From: Phlebotomus papatasi
Lineage: Eukaryota > Arthropoda > Insecta > Diptera > Psychodidae
Assembly: GCF_024763615.1 (NCBI RefSeq)
Contig: NC_077222.1
Span: 72,168,001 to 72,232,000 of the forward strand
Length of the DNA: 64,000 nucleotides
Direction of reading: 5' to 3'
Within the stretch, counting starts at the first letter, position 1. Every line of letters begins with the position of its first letter. The notes beneath the pieces are model-generated. The model was not told the DNA's origin. It saw only the letters and a list, made by a program, of their open reading frames with translations, and ran no database searches. Shown here in pieces: positions 55,301-64,000 of this stretch. Both the position numbers and the translations under genes were made by a program.

Positions 55301-58300
55301 TGAGTTAAACTCGTACTTGAACGGTAGAATTTATTTTTAATGAAATTAGTATTTTTGGCAGAACTTTATGCAAAAAAATAATAGTTTCAGCATATTTTAC
55401 ACCACGTTTTATCTTGTAGAAGAATAAGTTGTGATCAAGGTAAAAAAATCTACCTTTCTAGGATCTTAACTCATCAGCTAATAGGGAATATATAGTTTTT
55501 TGATGTCAGATAAATATACCTACTCTGAGAAACCTGAGAAATCTTGTCCACCGAAAACTATGTAATCCACCTACATCTATGGAGATGTAAAAACTATCTC
55601 CAAAAATCAGGTCCCAAAGGCTGAATTTTGATTTTTAAAATGAAAATTTCAGAAAATTTATAGTTAAAATGTTATACATTTGTATGCTTAAGAACTTGAG
55701 TTAAAGTTTTGTTTATATGTAGAAAAAATATGAATAGGAAATATGCTACTTTTTCAATCAATGGAAGAAACTTTTTCAATTAATCAATAGTTTGTATCTT
55801 TTCAAATTTTCTTTTTAAATACAATAGAACAAGATTTTTTCACCAGATTGAAAGCCCAACGAATTTCACCTGAGAAATTTTTATCGAAATGAAGCATTTT
55901 GAAGTACAAACAGTCTGTTAATACTGTAATCGGCATAATTGTCGTAACTTAATTTTTGAGATTTCAAAATATATTTTTACATATTGGAATCTGTGTAATT
56001 TTGTTTATTAAACTCACTTGAAAAAAAAAAGAAAAGTTCCAGCGCAATGCGGCGCACAAAATTTATTCAACAAAACTTATGAAATAAAGGTTTTACGAAT
56101 AGAAATAATGCATTGGTTGCATTCACCGTTGACGTATCTATACATTCAATTTATATTTGCATTTGATGCAGACGGCGATACAAAGCGTCGCCCCTTGCAT
56201 CAAATGCTAAAACAAAAGACGAATAGTTTATTTGTCTAATTTAGTTATAAATAAAGGCGCTTGTTATCACTATAATAATTCAAATTCATATTTTTCATTA
56301 TGCCAAATAGTCGTAACTTTCAAAATTTCCATACATTGGTGGAATTTACAGCTTTAAAAACGACGGAAGTTACGATAAAATCTTATTGCGTTTCCTCTGA
56401 AATATCGCCTATATCTTAGCTTTTAAATAATTTTCTAAACATTTTATCGAATTAACTTACGAGAACGAAAATTGAAAATTTGGCCTTAAAAAAATTGATT
56501 TTTAACACGTAAAATAAATAAAAAGCAGAACTGCATTTTTGTTTAATAAAATATGCTAAGCCCTTTTATATTCGAATACATTTTAGTTCAAAAGTTATTC
56601 ATTTAAAATAAACATTTCAATACGTGATTATTTTTTATATTTTATCTCAAAACATCTGTATAATTTTATCTGTCAATATTGTTTTTCTTTAAATTATTTT
56701 GGTTGTTATTGACTAATAATTTGATATTAATTCAATTGAATGTTTTAATTTACTTTTTATGTTGTAGCTTAATATGTTTCATCTGTCTCCTCCATAATTA
56801 TATTTGTATTATTATTTTTAATTTTTAATTTTTTTTTTTATTTTTTATTTGTATTATTTTTTATTTTTTATTTTTTATAAGGTACTAATTTTTAAATTTT
56901 AGTCTGCATGTGTGTTTCGTTTTATATTATTTATAGTATTTGATTTATTTACTTTGCCGAGTTCTCTAATGATTATAAATTTATTTTTTGAATAAGTATA
57001 ACTTTATTCATTATCTACATAGTAAAATAATTTAGTTTTTATACATTTTCTCTCTAACTTCAATTTCGTTCTAATGTCTTTTAGAAATGCAGCCCCGTAT
57101 TCAGCTTGCACAAAATAGAGCATATACTGACTTTGTATGAATTTAATTTATATTTAATACCTATATTATCTTTGACTTTAATAAATCGGTTTTTGAATTT
57201 CATGGTTATTCTTGCTCTTTTATATTTAATTATATTTATTTTTAAATTGGAAAAAATAATAGAATAAAAATCTCTAACCACTTCCAGCCAGAAAGATAAA
57301 TAATTGAGTCATCTTGATTTTCCTCTTAATAAGTTTTTGAAAATTTTGAACGAAATAAAATATGATTTATGATATATGATACAATATGATTTACAGAATT
57401 TTTTGCGTGAAATGTGCGAAATTTTGCTTTTTTTAACAGCGCATGTTTCTTAAGAATAAAATTATATGTAAAATTTTCATTTTAAATATGAATTTTTGGT
57501 TGTATTTTTGCTTTTCTTAGGTGAAAAATTAACAAAAATAATGTTAAAAATAACTTTCATGGATAGGGGGGGGGGTAGGGCTATTTTGAGCTGTGGAGTC
57601 ACATTGATATACGATTTTTTTAAACATATTTCTAAGGAAAGCTTGGCTTTAGAAACATATTATTTAGTTTCACAATTGTTTTGTCTATCTATTACATTGC
57701 GTTAAAGTCCAGATTCCCTTATAAGTATAGTCAATGTAGTTTCACAGTTCAAAATAGCTTTTGGCTTCTACATACTAGAGAAATTCGCTTCAATATAGAC
57801 ATAAATTCCTCTAGTGTGTAGAGGCCATATGTCACAAGTTCATTAGATTTTCCAAAGAAGAATTTCCTTTCTCATAAGTTGATCATTAATTTAGAAATTT
57901 ATTTTGAACAAATCAGAAGTGAATTATGATTTATTGTGATATAATTCGAAGTTGAAATACAAGTTGACCAAAAAGACTAGCGTCACACGAGTCCAATGGC
58001 CATAAACTTGAAATATGATTGTGTCATCCAAATAAATGTAAATTCCTGGTTATATACCAATAAGTCGTCCCATGGTAACTAAATAAATTTTTAAATAACA
58101 ACTAACATAAAGAGGATTTTGGAGCAATCAAAATAAATATTTTACTTCAAACGTGTTCAGTGTAATTATTGTGAAAATTTCGCGCTTACGAATAATTCTG
58201 CGGAAAATCAAATTCACGTTATGCTGTAAGCAAAGCTTCAACGTCCACCTAAATTTATTTAAAAAAAAAACTATAAAGAAATAAAGAAGTGTAAGACAAC

Positions 58301-61300
58301 TTCGTACCTTTTAATCATCAATTGCGTGATATTTCACAAGAATTCTGGGCTTTGTTGTCTTCCTTGCGATAATAACGTTAATAAAAGACCATATTGAGAG
58401 AGATATTTGAGTGAAAGTGGCTGAATAATGAATCCAAGATAGCATCAAATCACCAGCGGCGTATTGAGGGGATTTCCTCAAAAGTGCGATAAACGATTAA
58501 ATTTTTCGGAATAACATTTCTTCTAATGATGAATTTATAATCATGGAAAATGTGATGAAAGACCTTTCAGCATAAGAATTAATTATTGTGACACTGAAAG
58601 ATCCTCGTAATTTCACCCCTGGTAGCCAATCCCACGAGGAGGAGATGAGACAATAGGGTAGGATAAGACAAGGTGTAAGAAACACAAAAGTCATGAGGAT
58701 GAATATTTTTCTCTGACCACATTTCACATGAAGTGTGGAGGAGATAAGGGTATGGGAATGGTAAGAAGCGATTGAGCTGAAGACCATGGTGGATAGTGTT
58801 TAATAAAACATGACTAAGTTACCCTTCCAATGGAGTGGTGGCATAGAGATGAATTTGGTGCGAAATCTTACTCTTGCCTCCAACCACCACATCACTTCTC
58901 ACTCGAGGCTAAGGGAAACGATACAAAATTACTTATTCAATGAGGGGATGCTCTGGCGCTTCACCACGATGCCTTTGGCTTGATGATGGAAGTGGTTGAT
59001 GGTGGAGAGAAAGAAAATGGTTGAGACAACAATTTCGATAAGTGGTCGACGCTATAAATTCACTCCACTCACCTCGCACTTTTCTTGTAACATTCCCTCA
59101 TCCTTCGCCTTCGTATCCCCATCATACCCCAAAGAATAAAATGGTAAATGTTGTGCTCGGAGGATTGGAAAATGGGGCCAATTCTGACTTTCAATTCTCT
59201 GCAATATTGCTTTTAAGCCGCGAAATCCCCACAGACATGCCTCACCAGCAGGACTCTCAGATTGTAAAATGGTAGGAAATCACTGTTCCCTCGGGGGTGA
59301 TTGAATACTTTGTAAGTAAAAAAAATTGGTCGAATGATGAGAAAGCTCTTCACCATTGATTCACCCTCCCAATCAGCAAGAGAAGCTAATTAATTGATGA
59401 CGTGAAGAGAGACTCACAATACTTTTCAAGGGAGTACATTGCCCATGGCAGAAAACCCTTCATGTCTAACGCAGTTTAACACATTCAATGATTGGGCCAA
59501 AGTGTATCCAAAAAGATAGTGCATGTCTGTTGAAATCTCATTTTTGGAAATGCCCATGAAGTTTGAATCATAGTTCAGAGTATAGTGATGAACCCAGGCT
59601 ATTTAGCACCTGGGGCCAAGGATTGTTACCACCGCAAAATATATGTTCTTGAAACACGCAGCAAAATATGTTTTTATGCTACTTGTTACTGCTGGAACTC
59701 CATAGAGAAAGCAGTATTATAATCTCTCAATTTTTTCACCCACCAAAATTTCCACCTTCCACCTCCCGGAAATCACTTTTCTCAACATATCACCATGTTT
59801 CATACGATTTCCTAGAAATGATGTTACGCTGCTTGTCCGTCTGGCTGTCGCCAGTTCTAGAGGCCAAACGGTTAGAGATAGGGACTTGAGAAATTAGGAG
59901 ACCCCCTCATAAGTCACCCCTCCCCTTACACACCAAAACTATTTTTTTTGGGATTGCTTGAAATTGCTTCGTGCGTTTTTTTTCATTTTTGGATATGTTT
60001 TACAGGGGTACCGGTCAAAATCCCGAACGCCAAAATCCCGAAAGCCAAAATGCTGAATGGCCTAAAATCCCGAAAACCAAAATGCCGAATTCTTAAAAGT
60101 GTCATAGCTACTCCCACGATTGCGCTCGTGCTTGCTGGAGGCAAAGGGAAATCTTCTGTGTTTTGGGAAATTATTCTGAACATTTTCCACCATATAATTT
60201 CATCCCTTTCAGGATTCTAAAAATTCGGGATTTTGGCTTTCGGGATTTTGGCTGCCACTGGTTTTACAGATTACCGACCCAACGAGCAACAGTTAGCTGA
60301 AAAAAGCATTTTTTTTAGCATATTTTTGCTGAGTTAATCAGCAAAAAAATGCTGACCGGTCATCAGTTCTCGAATAAAAAATGTTAAGCAAATATATCAA
60401 AATATCACACAAGTGTCATTTTAAGGTTAGTAGAATGCAGCTGAAAATACAGCTTTTAGTTTATAGCTGAATTGAAATCGGTTAGCATTTGGTGCTCGCT
60501 GGACAGGCAGACATTTCGTTTATATACGGGTTTATAACGTCAAAGAATAAAAAGGCTCTAGAGAACGTATTTCTCAACCGAAAAGTATCATATTTACAAT
60601 ACAATATATTACAATTTCTGACAAGTCCAAACCGGTTACAATCCGTTCTAAACTGGTAATGAACCGCATTATAGCCGATAACTAATTTATTTCCTTATAT
60701 CAATTTTATTTCTTGATAGATCTGTCAGGGAATCTGTAAGAGCGAAACCTTTGAGACAATCGTGTGGATGAGCGCCTTGGTTGCCACAGGTTTCTCCAGA
60801 ACCTTAAGCGTTCCTCCTAACGATCTATACCCTTCGACAATCCAATCTGAACTAAATCTCAGTGCTTGTCTTCTCTATGATACCTCTCCGGAAGAGGTAA
60901 CTCGCAGGCTAACACTAGGAACGCTCTTAGGAGAAATCGGCGCAGCTCCGAGAAATATTTATAATGTCAATTCAAATACGAAACGGAGGGTTTAACCATT
61001 CGGGAGAAACTAGTGCTAACATACTCCTAAGTTATTTTGGACGATCTGTGTCAAATTTCGGACAGGTTGCGTATAAGCACCAATTAACACTAAACCTACC
61101 GACCGTTTTTATTCGTTTGTTGGTCAGATGACAAACCGCGGTAGGGTAGAATACTCAACAAATTTGTCTTGGAAAAGAGCAAAAAATTAAAATTTAAACA
61201 ATCAAAAATATATTACATGCATATTTTAGGAAATTCATAAAGTTTGATAGTGACATTGTACCATTTAAATATGTGTTAATTTTAAACCGGTCAATTTGAC

Positions 61301-63263
61301 CAGATCTTGGTAGGTTTAGTGTTAAAGCGTCCTATTTTTGATACAATTGAAATTTTTAGTTAATTTTCCTTCTCAGAAATGTCAATTAGAACATAAATAA
61401 AAAGATTTTTGCTCTTTTGCAACACCGCTTACCAAGTTTCTTGAAGTCCTTTTCCTTTCTAAATTCTTTCAAAAACTGTTTTACAGTATTTTATTTGTAT
61501 AGGCTACGCTTTTTGTTTCTTTAGCATTGTATAACTATTGGAAAATGAAAAAAAAAAACTAAAAATTCGTGGAATTTTGAGAAACATAACAATTGTCCGA
61601 TATTGTAAGCTGTCCGAAATTTTGCACAGTTTCCATTCAAGTTATTCCGTTTTGGTCCAAGATTTTATTTCCCTTGCAATCTTTAGGCTCTGAGTCATTT
61701 TTGCCCTTCACCTATTTTCCGCCTCCCCCTGAATGCGCAACTGGTTTGAAGGTAGTTTTTCACACCAAAAATAAACTACAACATTGAGTATTTTGCAACA
61801 CCATCAATTGCCCTTCATGATCCAAAGTCAATTGAAAGTCCCAACAAGAGGACAAAAGTACCAAGAAAATTATATCAAAGAATCGACATGTTGTTCCGAC
61901 AGAACTTTTACTATGTGCTCCCAATCTAGTGATTTGTGAAACATTTGAGCGTGAATAAATAGCAAAAAAGTATAAGGGGAAAAATCATTTGCCATCAGGA
62001 ACATCATTGGTAAAAGAATGCTTATAAAAGAATGAAGATGGAATTGTGAATAATAGAAAAGAGAATCCCTCTTGGGTCTATTTCCTCTCTTTCAACACCA
62101 AATTGTATGGTATGAGTACATGGGGAAAATAGTCCTACGGCCAAGATGTCTCCTTAGCTCACAAGACAACCCTCACCCTCTTGGCGCCGGAAATAGCTTC
62201 ACAAAGTGTTGATGACACATTAAATTATCTGCCATACATGAGAAATTATTTTAATTTTGCTGCATCTTGTCGTGCACAGGGAAGAAAGTGGCTTTTGTCA
62301 TCGCTCCGTGTGTCTTATGCTGCTGCCTCATTTCCGTTAGCATCAACCTCAGACCATGTATATAGGTTGGTATAATATGAATTTTCTAGATCTAGATCTA
62401 GACCATCTTCTCTATAGACATTTTTTTCTTTAAACCATTTAATCTTTATAGTGATTAGATGCCCGATTTATCAAATGAATCTGTTAGTTCTCTAGAAGTT
62501 AGTCTCTGCTTCAGAGAGATACCCATACCCCAAGGAGGCAAAAATTGTCAATCTTCACTCTTCTTTCAGTGTTGCATGAGAAAGTAAAACATAGAAAATC
62601 CGATGAGATTTTTTTCCACCACACCTCTTCACCACACAGAATAAAGATAGAAGATATTTTCTTTTTCATTGTACAGAAAGTGTATTTAGTTGAACAAACT
62701 TGATTTAGTAGTTTTATCGTTCCGTATTTCAAGCCAAACCGACCTCAATGCATGTGGAGTAGAAGCAGAGCCAATATGTGGGGGAGGGGTGGTGGTAAGA
62801 AGTGAAAGGCTCTGTGGAGCAAAGACGAAAAAATCCCTTTTCTCACCCACTGAGAAATACTTTCGTCATAGTGAAGAGTCTCCACTTGAAGAGCCAACTG
62901 TTGAACTTTGAGATTTTTATAGTGCTCCTCCGGTGCCAAGGGGCAAAGTTTTCAATGGAATATTGGCGAGACATTTTTTTTTTATATATTCCTGTACTAC
63001 TGTCATCTCTTTGACTTACCGACTGTGGTGAGAAGCATATTGTCGAGGAGGAGTGCAATCGCCACAATGATGAGGACGAGACGCCTCGAGCCACGCCAGC
63101 GATCCACCCATGATTTTGCTGTCCCAAAGAGTCCTCCATTGCTGCCACCAGGACCGCTTCCGCCACCTCCACCACCCCCGGCCGGAGCCGTTGATTGTGG
63201 ATGTGGCAGAGCGTTTGCAGACTGTTGGTTGACGCTGGCCCCTCCTGGATCTGTGGACTGCAT
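46331..63263 (-). CDS. VMAT: Vesicular monoamine transporter (SLC18 family)
   Basis: Coding exons in gene order: 63263-63020, 52777-52486, 52197-52139, 50301-49706, 49646-49450 and 46574-46331; 1632 nt, 543 residues. All junctions are GT-AG and phases agree (1, 2, 1, 0, 2). A 12-helix H+/amine antiporter that loads dopamine, serotonin, octopamine or histamine into synaptic vesicles. After a Gly-rich N-terminus comes TM1 with Asp74 (LLLDNMLLTTV), a luminal loop with an N-glycosylation site (Asn134, NAS), Lys162 in TM2, GMGMLAERYTNDKERGNAMG, then GGLALGVLIGPPFGG, and the paired acidic residues Asp422 (MVDSCMMPELGY) and Asp449 (GDVAFCVGFAVGP), 27 apart as in mammalian VMAT2. An in-frame TAA lies 18 nt before the ATG, and AG at 63282-63283 looks like a 5'-UTR splice acceptor, so an upstream non-coding exon is likely. 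Intron 1 is 10.2 kb; intron 4 is only 59 nt. An alternative C-terminal exon, known in fly VMAT, was not found. Confidence 0.95.
47270..48115 (+). repeat. Large block of GAGACCTTT-type repeats in VMAT intron 5
   Basis: Recurring units end in AAATTTTAGTATGTT.TAGCT followed by a ...GAGACCTTTC or GAGCTTTCGATC step at roughly 110-180 nt intervals. Also has CGTCCCGTCCGTCCGTTCG at about 47362. Related to 28880-29720. Unknown element. Confidence 0.6.
48115..48761 (+). mobile_element. GTCGTAACTT element, copy 1, cut by gap
   Basis: Shares GTCGTAACTT, TTGTTTATTAAAC, GGAAGTTACGGCTTTATAAA and CGATGGAAGTTACGAT with 55930-56465. The right end falls in the assembly gap. Confidence 0.65.
48762..49261. other. 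Assembly gap, 500 N
   Basis: Exactly 500 unknown bases within VMAT intron 5, a placeholder length. The VMAT reading frame is complete without it, so no coding exon is missing here. Confidence 0.99.
50464..51754 (+). mobile_element. TAGGGGAGACCGGGGAG-ended element in VMAT intron 3
   Basis: 1291 bp with TA-bordered inverted ends GGGGAGACCGGGGAGTTTTG and the reverse of CAATACTCCCCGTTCTCCCC. GGGAC motifs recur near both ends. No ORF above noise. Confidence 0.75.
51851..51980 (+). mobile_element. hAT-type MITE with perfect 8-bp target duplication
   Basis: 130 bp, from CAGAGGTGTGCAAGAAATCG to its near-perfect inverse ending TTTCTTGCACACCTCTG; arms about 42 nt with CGAATTAACGTCAAA in both. CTTTACAG is duplicated exactly at 51843-51850 and 51981-51988. 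CAG...CTG ends and an 8-bp duplication mark the hAT superfamily. Confidence 0.92.
52200..52453 (-). mobile_element. CACTGAG-ended MITE, copy 4, filling VMAT intron 2
   Basis: Minus-strand copy; CACTGAGAGAAATCCG end at 52453 with TA beyond it. The other end is changed: in place of CTCTTTTTTTTCTCAGTGTA it reads CTCTTTTTTTCTTCCAACAG, which is the VMAT splice acceptor. The element makes up most of the 288-nt intron (52198-52485). Confidence 0.75.
52972..53006. repeat. (TA)n microsatellite
   Basis: TATATATA run in VMAT intron 1, broken by single C and AT changes. Confidence 0.85.
53941..54158 (-). mobile_element. CTTCAGAC-ended repeat, copy 3
   Basis: Reversed relative of 2110-2310 and 11053-11240; contains GAGCAATTTTATTGCTTTTTG and ends GTCTGAAGTC. 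Confidence 0.65.
54163..54275 (+). mobile_element. AAGCCGAGAGACGGCTT element, copy 3
   Basis: About 113 bp ending TCTCTCGGCTTAAGTCGTAA; contains TAATTACGTTAAGTCG, the uninterrupted form of the TTAA target used in copy 1. Abuts the previous repeat. Confidence 0.72.
54372..54639 (+). mobile_element. CAAAATCCCGAA-repeat element, copy 1
   Basis: Begins GGTGGCAGCCAAAATCCCG; about six near-tandem 15-16-nt units (CAAAATCCCGAACGC / GAAAGC) follow, then a unique core with AATCGTGGGAATAGCTATTA, and an inverted end GGGATTTTGGCTTTCGGG to TTTGACCGGGACCC. Confidence 0.75.
55108..55698 (+). repeat. Long foldback in VMAT intron 1
   Basis: Arms of up to about 280 nt: CAAGTTCTTAAG at the left pairs with CTTAAGAACTTG at the right, and inner parts such as GTTAGCTAATGAGTTA and TAACTCATCAGCTAAT also pair. 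Diverged (many mismatches and small gaps), so not a recent insertion. Confidence 0.75.
55930..56465 (+). mobile_element. GTCGTAACTT element, copy 2
   Basis: Matches 48115-48761 at both ends; the middle (56035-56235) differs and includes a hairpin with GCATTTGATGCAGACGGCG and GCGTCGCCCCTTGCATCAAA. Confidence 0.65.
56470..57755. other. Extremely AT-rich intron DNA
   Basis: Mostly A and T with TTTTTATTTTT-type low complexity around 56810-56880 and a G run near 57568. No gene signal. Confidence 0.5.
57762..57827 (+). ncRNA. Pre-miRNA-like hairpin candidate
   Basis: A 24-nt arm TGGCTTCTACATACTAGAGA+AATT pairs with AATTCCTCTAGTGTGTAGAG+GCCA across an 18-nt loop, with only three departures from perfect pairing (two are G-U on the plus-strand RNA). 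Lies in VMAT intron 1, antisense to the plus reading or sense if read as minus RNA. Could equally be a tiny inverted-repeat element. No expression evidence. Confidence 0.3.
57830..60000. other. Unassigned DNA in VMAT intron 1
   Basis: Mixed-composition intron sequence. No clear repeat pair or ORF; less AT-rich between 58600 and 59900, which could hold regulatory sequence, but I see no specific motif to name. Confidence 0.4.
60005..60261 (-). mobile_element. CAAAATCCCGAA-repeat element, copy 2
   Basis: Reversed relative of 54372-54639 with ends GGGGTACCGGTCAAAATCCC and GATTTTGGCTGCCACTGG and the shared core AGTGTCATAGCTACTCCCAC. Confidence 0.78.
60265..61035. other. Unassigned intron DNA with an inverted motif
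   Basis: 60720-61000 is less AT-rich and has TTAAGCGTTCCT and AGGAACGCTCTTA about 110 nt apart. Nothing else recognised. Confidence 0.4.
61042..61636 (+). mobile_element. GTCAAATTTCGGACAG element with TTAA guest
   Basis: Ends GTCAAATTTCGGACAGGTTG and GTAAGCTGTCCGAAATTTTG are inverted; related to 13166 and 11472. Interrupted by a TTAA-flanked element (61088-61321). Confidence 0.7.
61088..61321 (+). mobile_element. TTAA-flanked CACTAAACCTACC MITE
   Basis: 234 bp with ends CACTAAACCTACCGACCG and TTGGTAGGTTTAGTG, TTAA at 61084-61087 and 61322-61325. piggyBac-type by target duplication. The inner sequence has GGTCAGATGAC and GGTCAATTTGACC. Confidence 0.85.
61640..63010. other. Unassigned DNA near VMAT exon 1
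   Basis: Intron 1 sequence next to exon 1; position makes it a candidate for promoter-proximal control, but I see no repeat or motif to support a specific call. A TCTAGATCTAGATCTAG palindrome is at about 62384. Confidence 0.4.
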
Positions 63264-63283
63264 CTCAAAGGCCAGTTTTTACT

Positions 63284-64000
63284 GAAATTGGGCATATTTT
63301 TTTGTTTATTAGTTTTTTTTTATTTGAGTTCAATATTTTGTTATATCTTTTTTTAAATAGAATATCTTATTCAAAGGAATTCTAAAATTGGCCCGGATTA
63401 GCACACTTGACTGTAAATGTTCTAATTCAAAACCATTTCCAGACCTTTTAATTTTGACAGAAGATTCAACTAAGTTCACATTTTTTCTGAAGAGAATTAC
63501 ATAAATTTGCTCCTTGACTCTTCTAGAATGTTACTGTTTAGTGAAAATTCTTTAGATTAATTTGAAAACTTCTTAAATACAAGAAAAATACGCGAGCGTA
63601 AAATGCTGCTATTGGAAACATATTAATCCAAATGGAGACAAGGGAAAGTTTCTAATTGGAGACAAACAGTGTAAGTGAAATCGCGACGAAAGGCTTCCAA
63701 AACCTTGTTGAGTTACTTTTAAGTGCAGGATTTGTTCTTATTCCTGGTCTTTTCTCCTGTCCCATCTAAAACAATATGAAAGTCTCTCCAAAAAAAATCA
63801 TATTTCCGGGGTTTCCTATTGAAGCATTTGCAAACACTTCAGACAAAGCCTTTTTGTTCACGAAATAGGTAATTATGTCATTTGAAAGCTTCACGTACCA
63901 TTAACAATAAAGATTAGCGCTTAATTTAACTAAAATTAGCCAGAAATATGACATAAATGTTAAACAAAACGAATAAACAACAGTCACCTCATTGTGTTTT
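63284..64000. other. Upstream of VMAT exon 1
   Basis: Probably intronic 5'-UTR sequence because AG at 63282-63283 with a preceding T-rich tract looks like a splice acceptor. AT-rich, no other feature recognised. Confidence 0.4.

Noticed and set aside
59042..59275. 77-codon plus-strand frame in VMAT intron 1
   Set aside because: No recognisable domain, no conservation evidence, chance length.
62843..63295. 150-codon minus-strand frame overlapping VMAT exon 1
   Set aside because: Different frame from the VMAT N-terminus and crosses its splice donor; VMAT frame fits the family.

Overview
This is a eukaryotic, AT-rich, intron-containing nuclear sequence. The three host genes have insect-type proteins with GT-AG introns of either about 60 nt or several kb, and the spaces between them are packed with small inverted-repeat transposons. 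This fits a fly genome, probably a nematoceran such as a sand fly or mosquito relative; the lineage is an inference from style and protein similarity, not a proven identification. A run of exactly 500 N (48762-49261) shows the window comes from a scaffolded assembly.

Host genes. (1) 1-8448, plus strand: the Rrp5/PDCD11 ribosome-biogenesis factor, 5' end cut by the window edge, in three visible exons. (2) 14148-19653, minus strand: a type II Golgi membrane protein of the GOLIM4/GOLM1/CASC4 kind, complete in three exons, 552 residues. (3) 46331-63263, minus strand: a vesicular monoamine transporter (VMAT, SLC18 family), complete in six coding exons, 543 residues. Rrp5 and the Golgi gene are convergent. 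The three genes have unrelated jobs (rRNA processing, Golgi trafficking, amine loading of synaptic vesicles) and nothing suggests they act together.

Mobile elements. 20146-about 25130 holds a non-LTR retrotransposon with both ORFs open (gag-like protein, then endonuclease/reverse transcriptase/RNase H), lying about 500 bp upstream of the Golgi gene start. 31697-38642 holds a BEL/Pao LTR retrotransposon with seemingly identical 642-bp LTRs, a 5-bp target duplication, one 1781-codon gag-pol ORF and a 218-bp tandem duplication next to its 5' LTR. A tRNA-like (SINE-type) sequence lies at about 28690.

Non-autonomous DNA transposons and foldbacks fill most remaining non-coding DNA. I could sort them into about 20 families by comparing copies inside the window: CACTGAG-ended (4 copies), CAGTAGACTCTC-ended (4), TTAA-flanked CCCATTC-ended (2), TTAA-flanked CACTAAACC-ended (1), CACGGTA-ended (3), CAAAATCCCGAA-repeat elements (2), TAGGG-ended elements (several), a hAT-like element with a perfect 8-bp duplication, and several long palindromes. 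Many are nested, so insertion order can be read and some empty sites reconstructed. 

The most unusual points: two families whose reconstructed empty sites give 2-bp duplications that are not always TA; a VMAT intron made almost wholly of one such element, whose end looks like a 3' splice site; a three-deep nest in an Rrp5 intron; and the tandem U5 duplication in the BEL element. I found no CRISPR array, rRNA or convincing functional tRNA, and no host pathway or gene cluster that looks like a new system.
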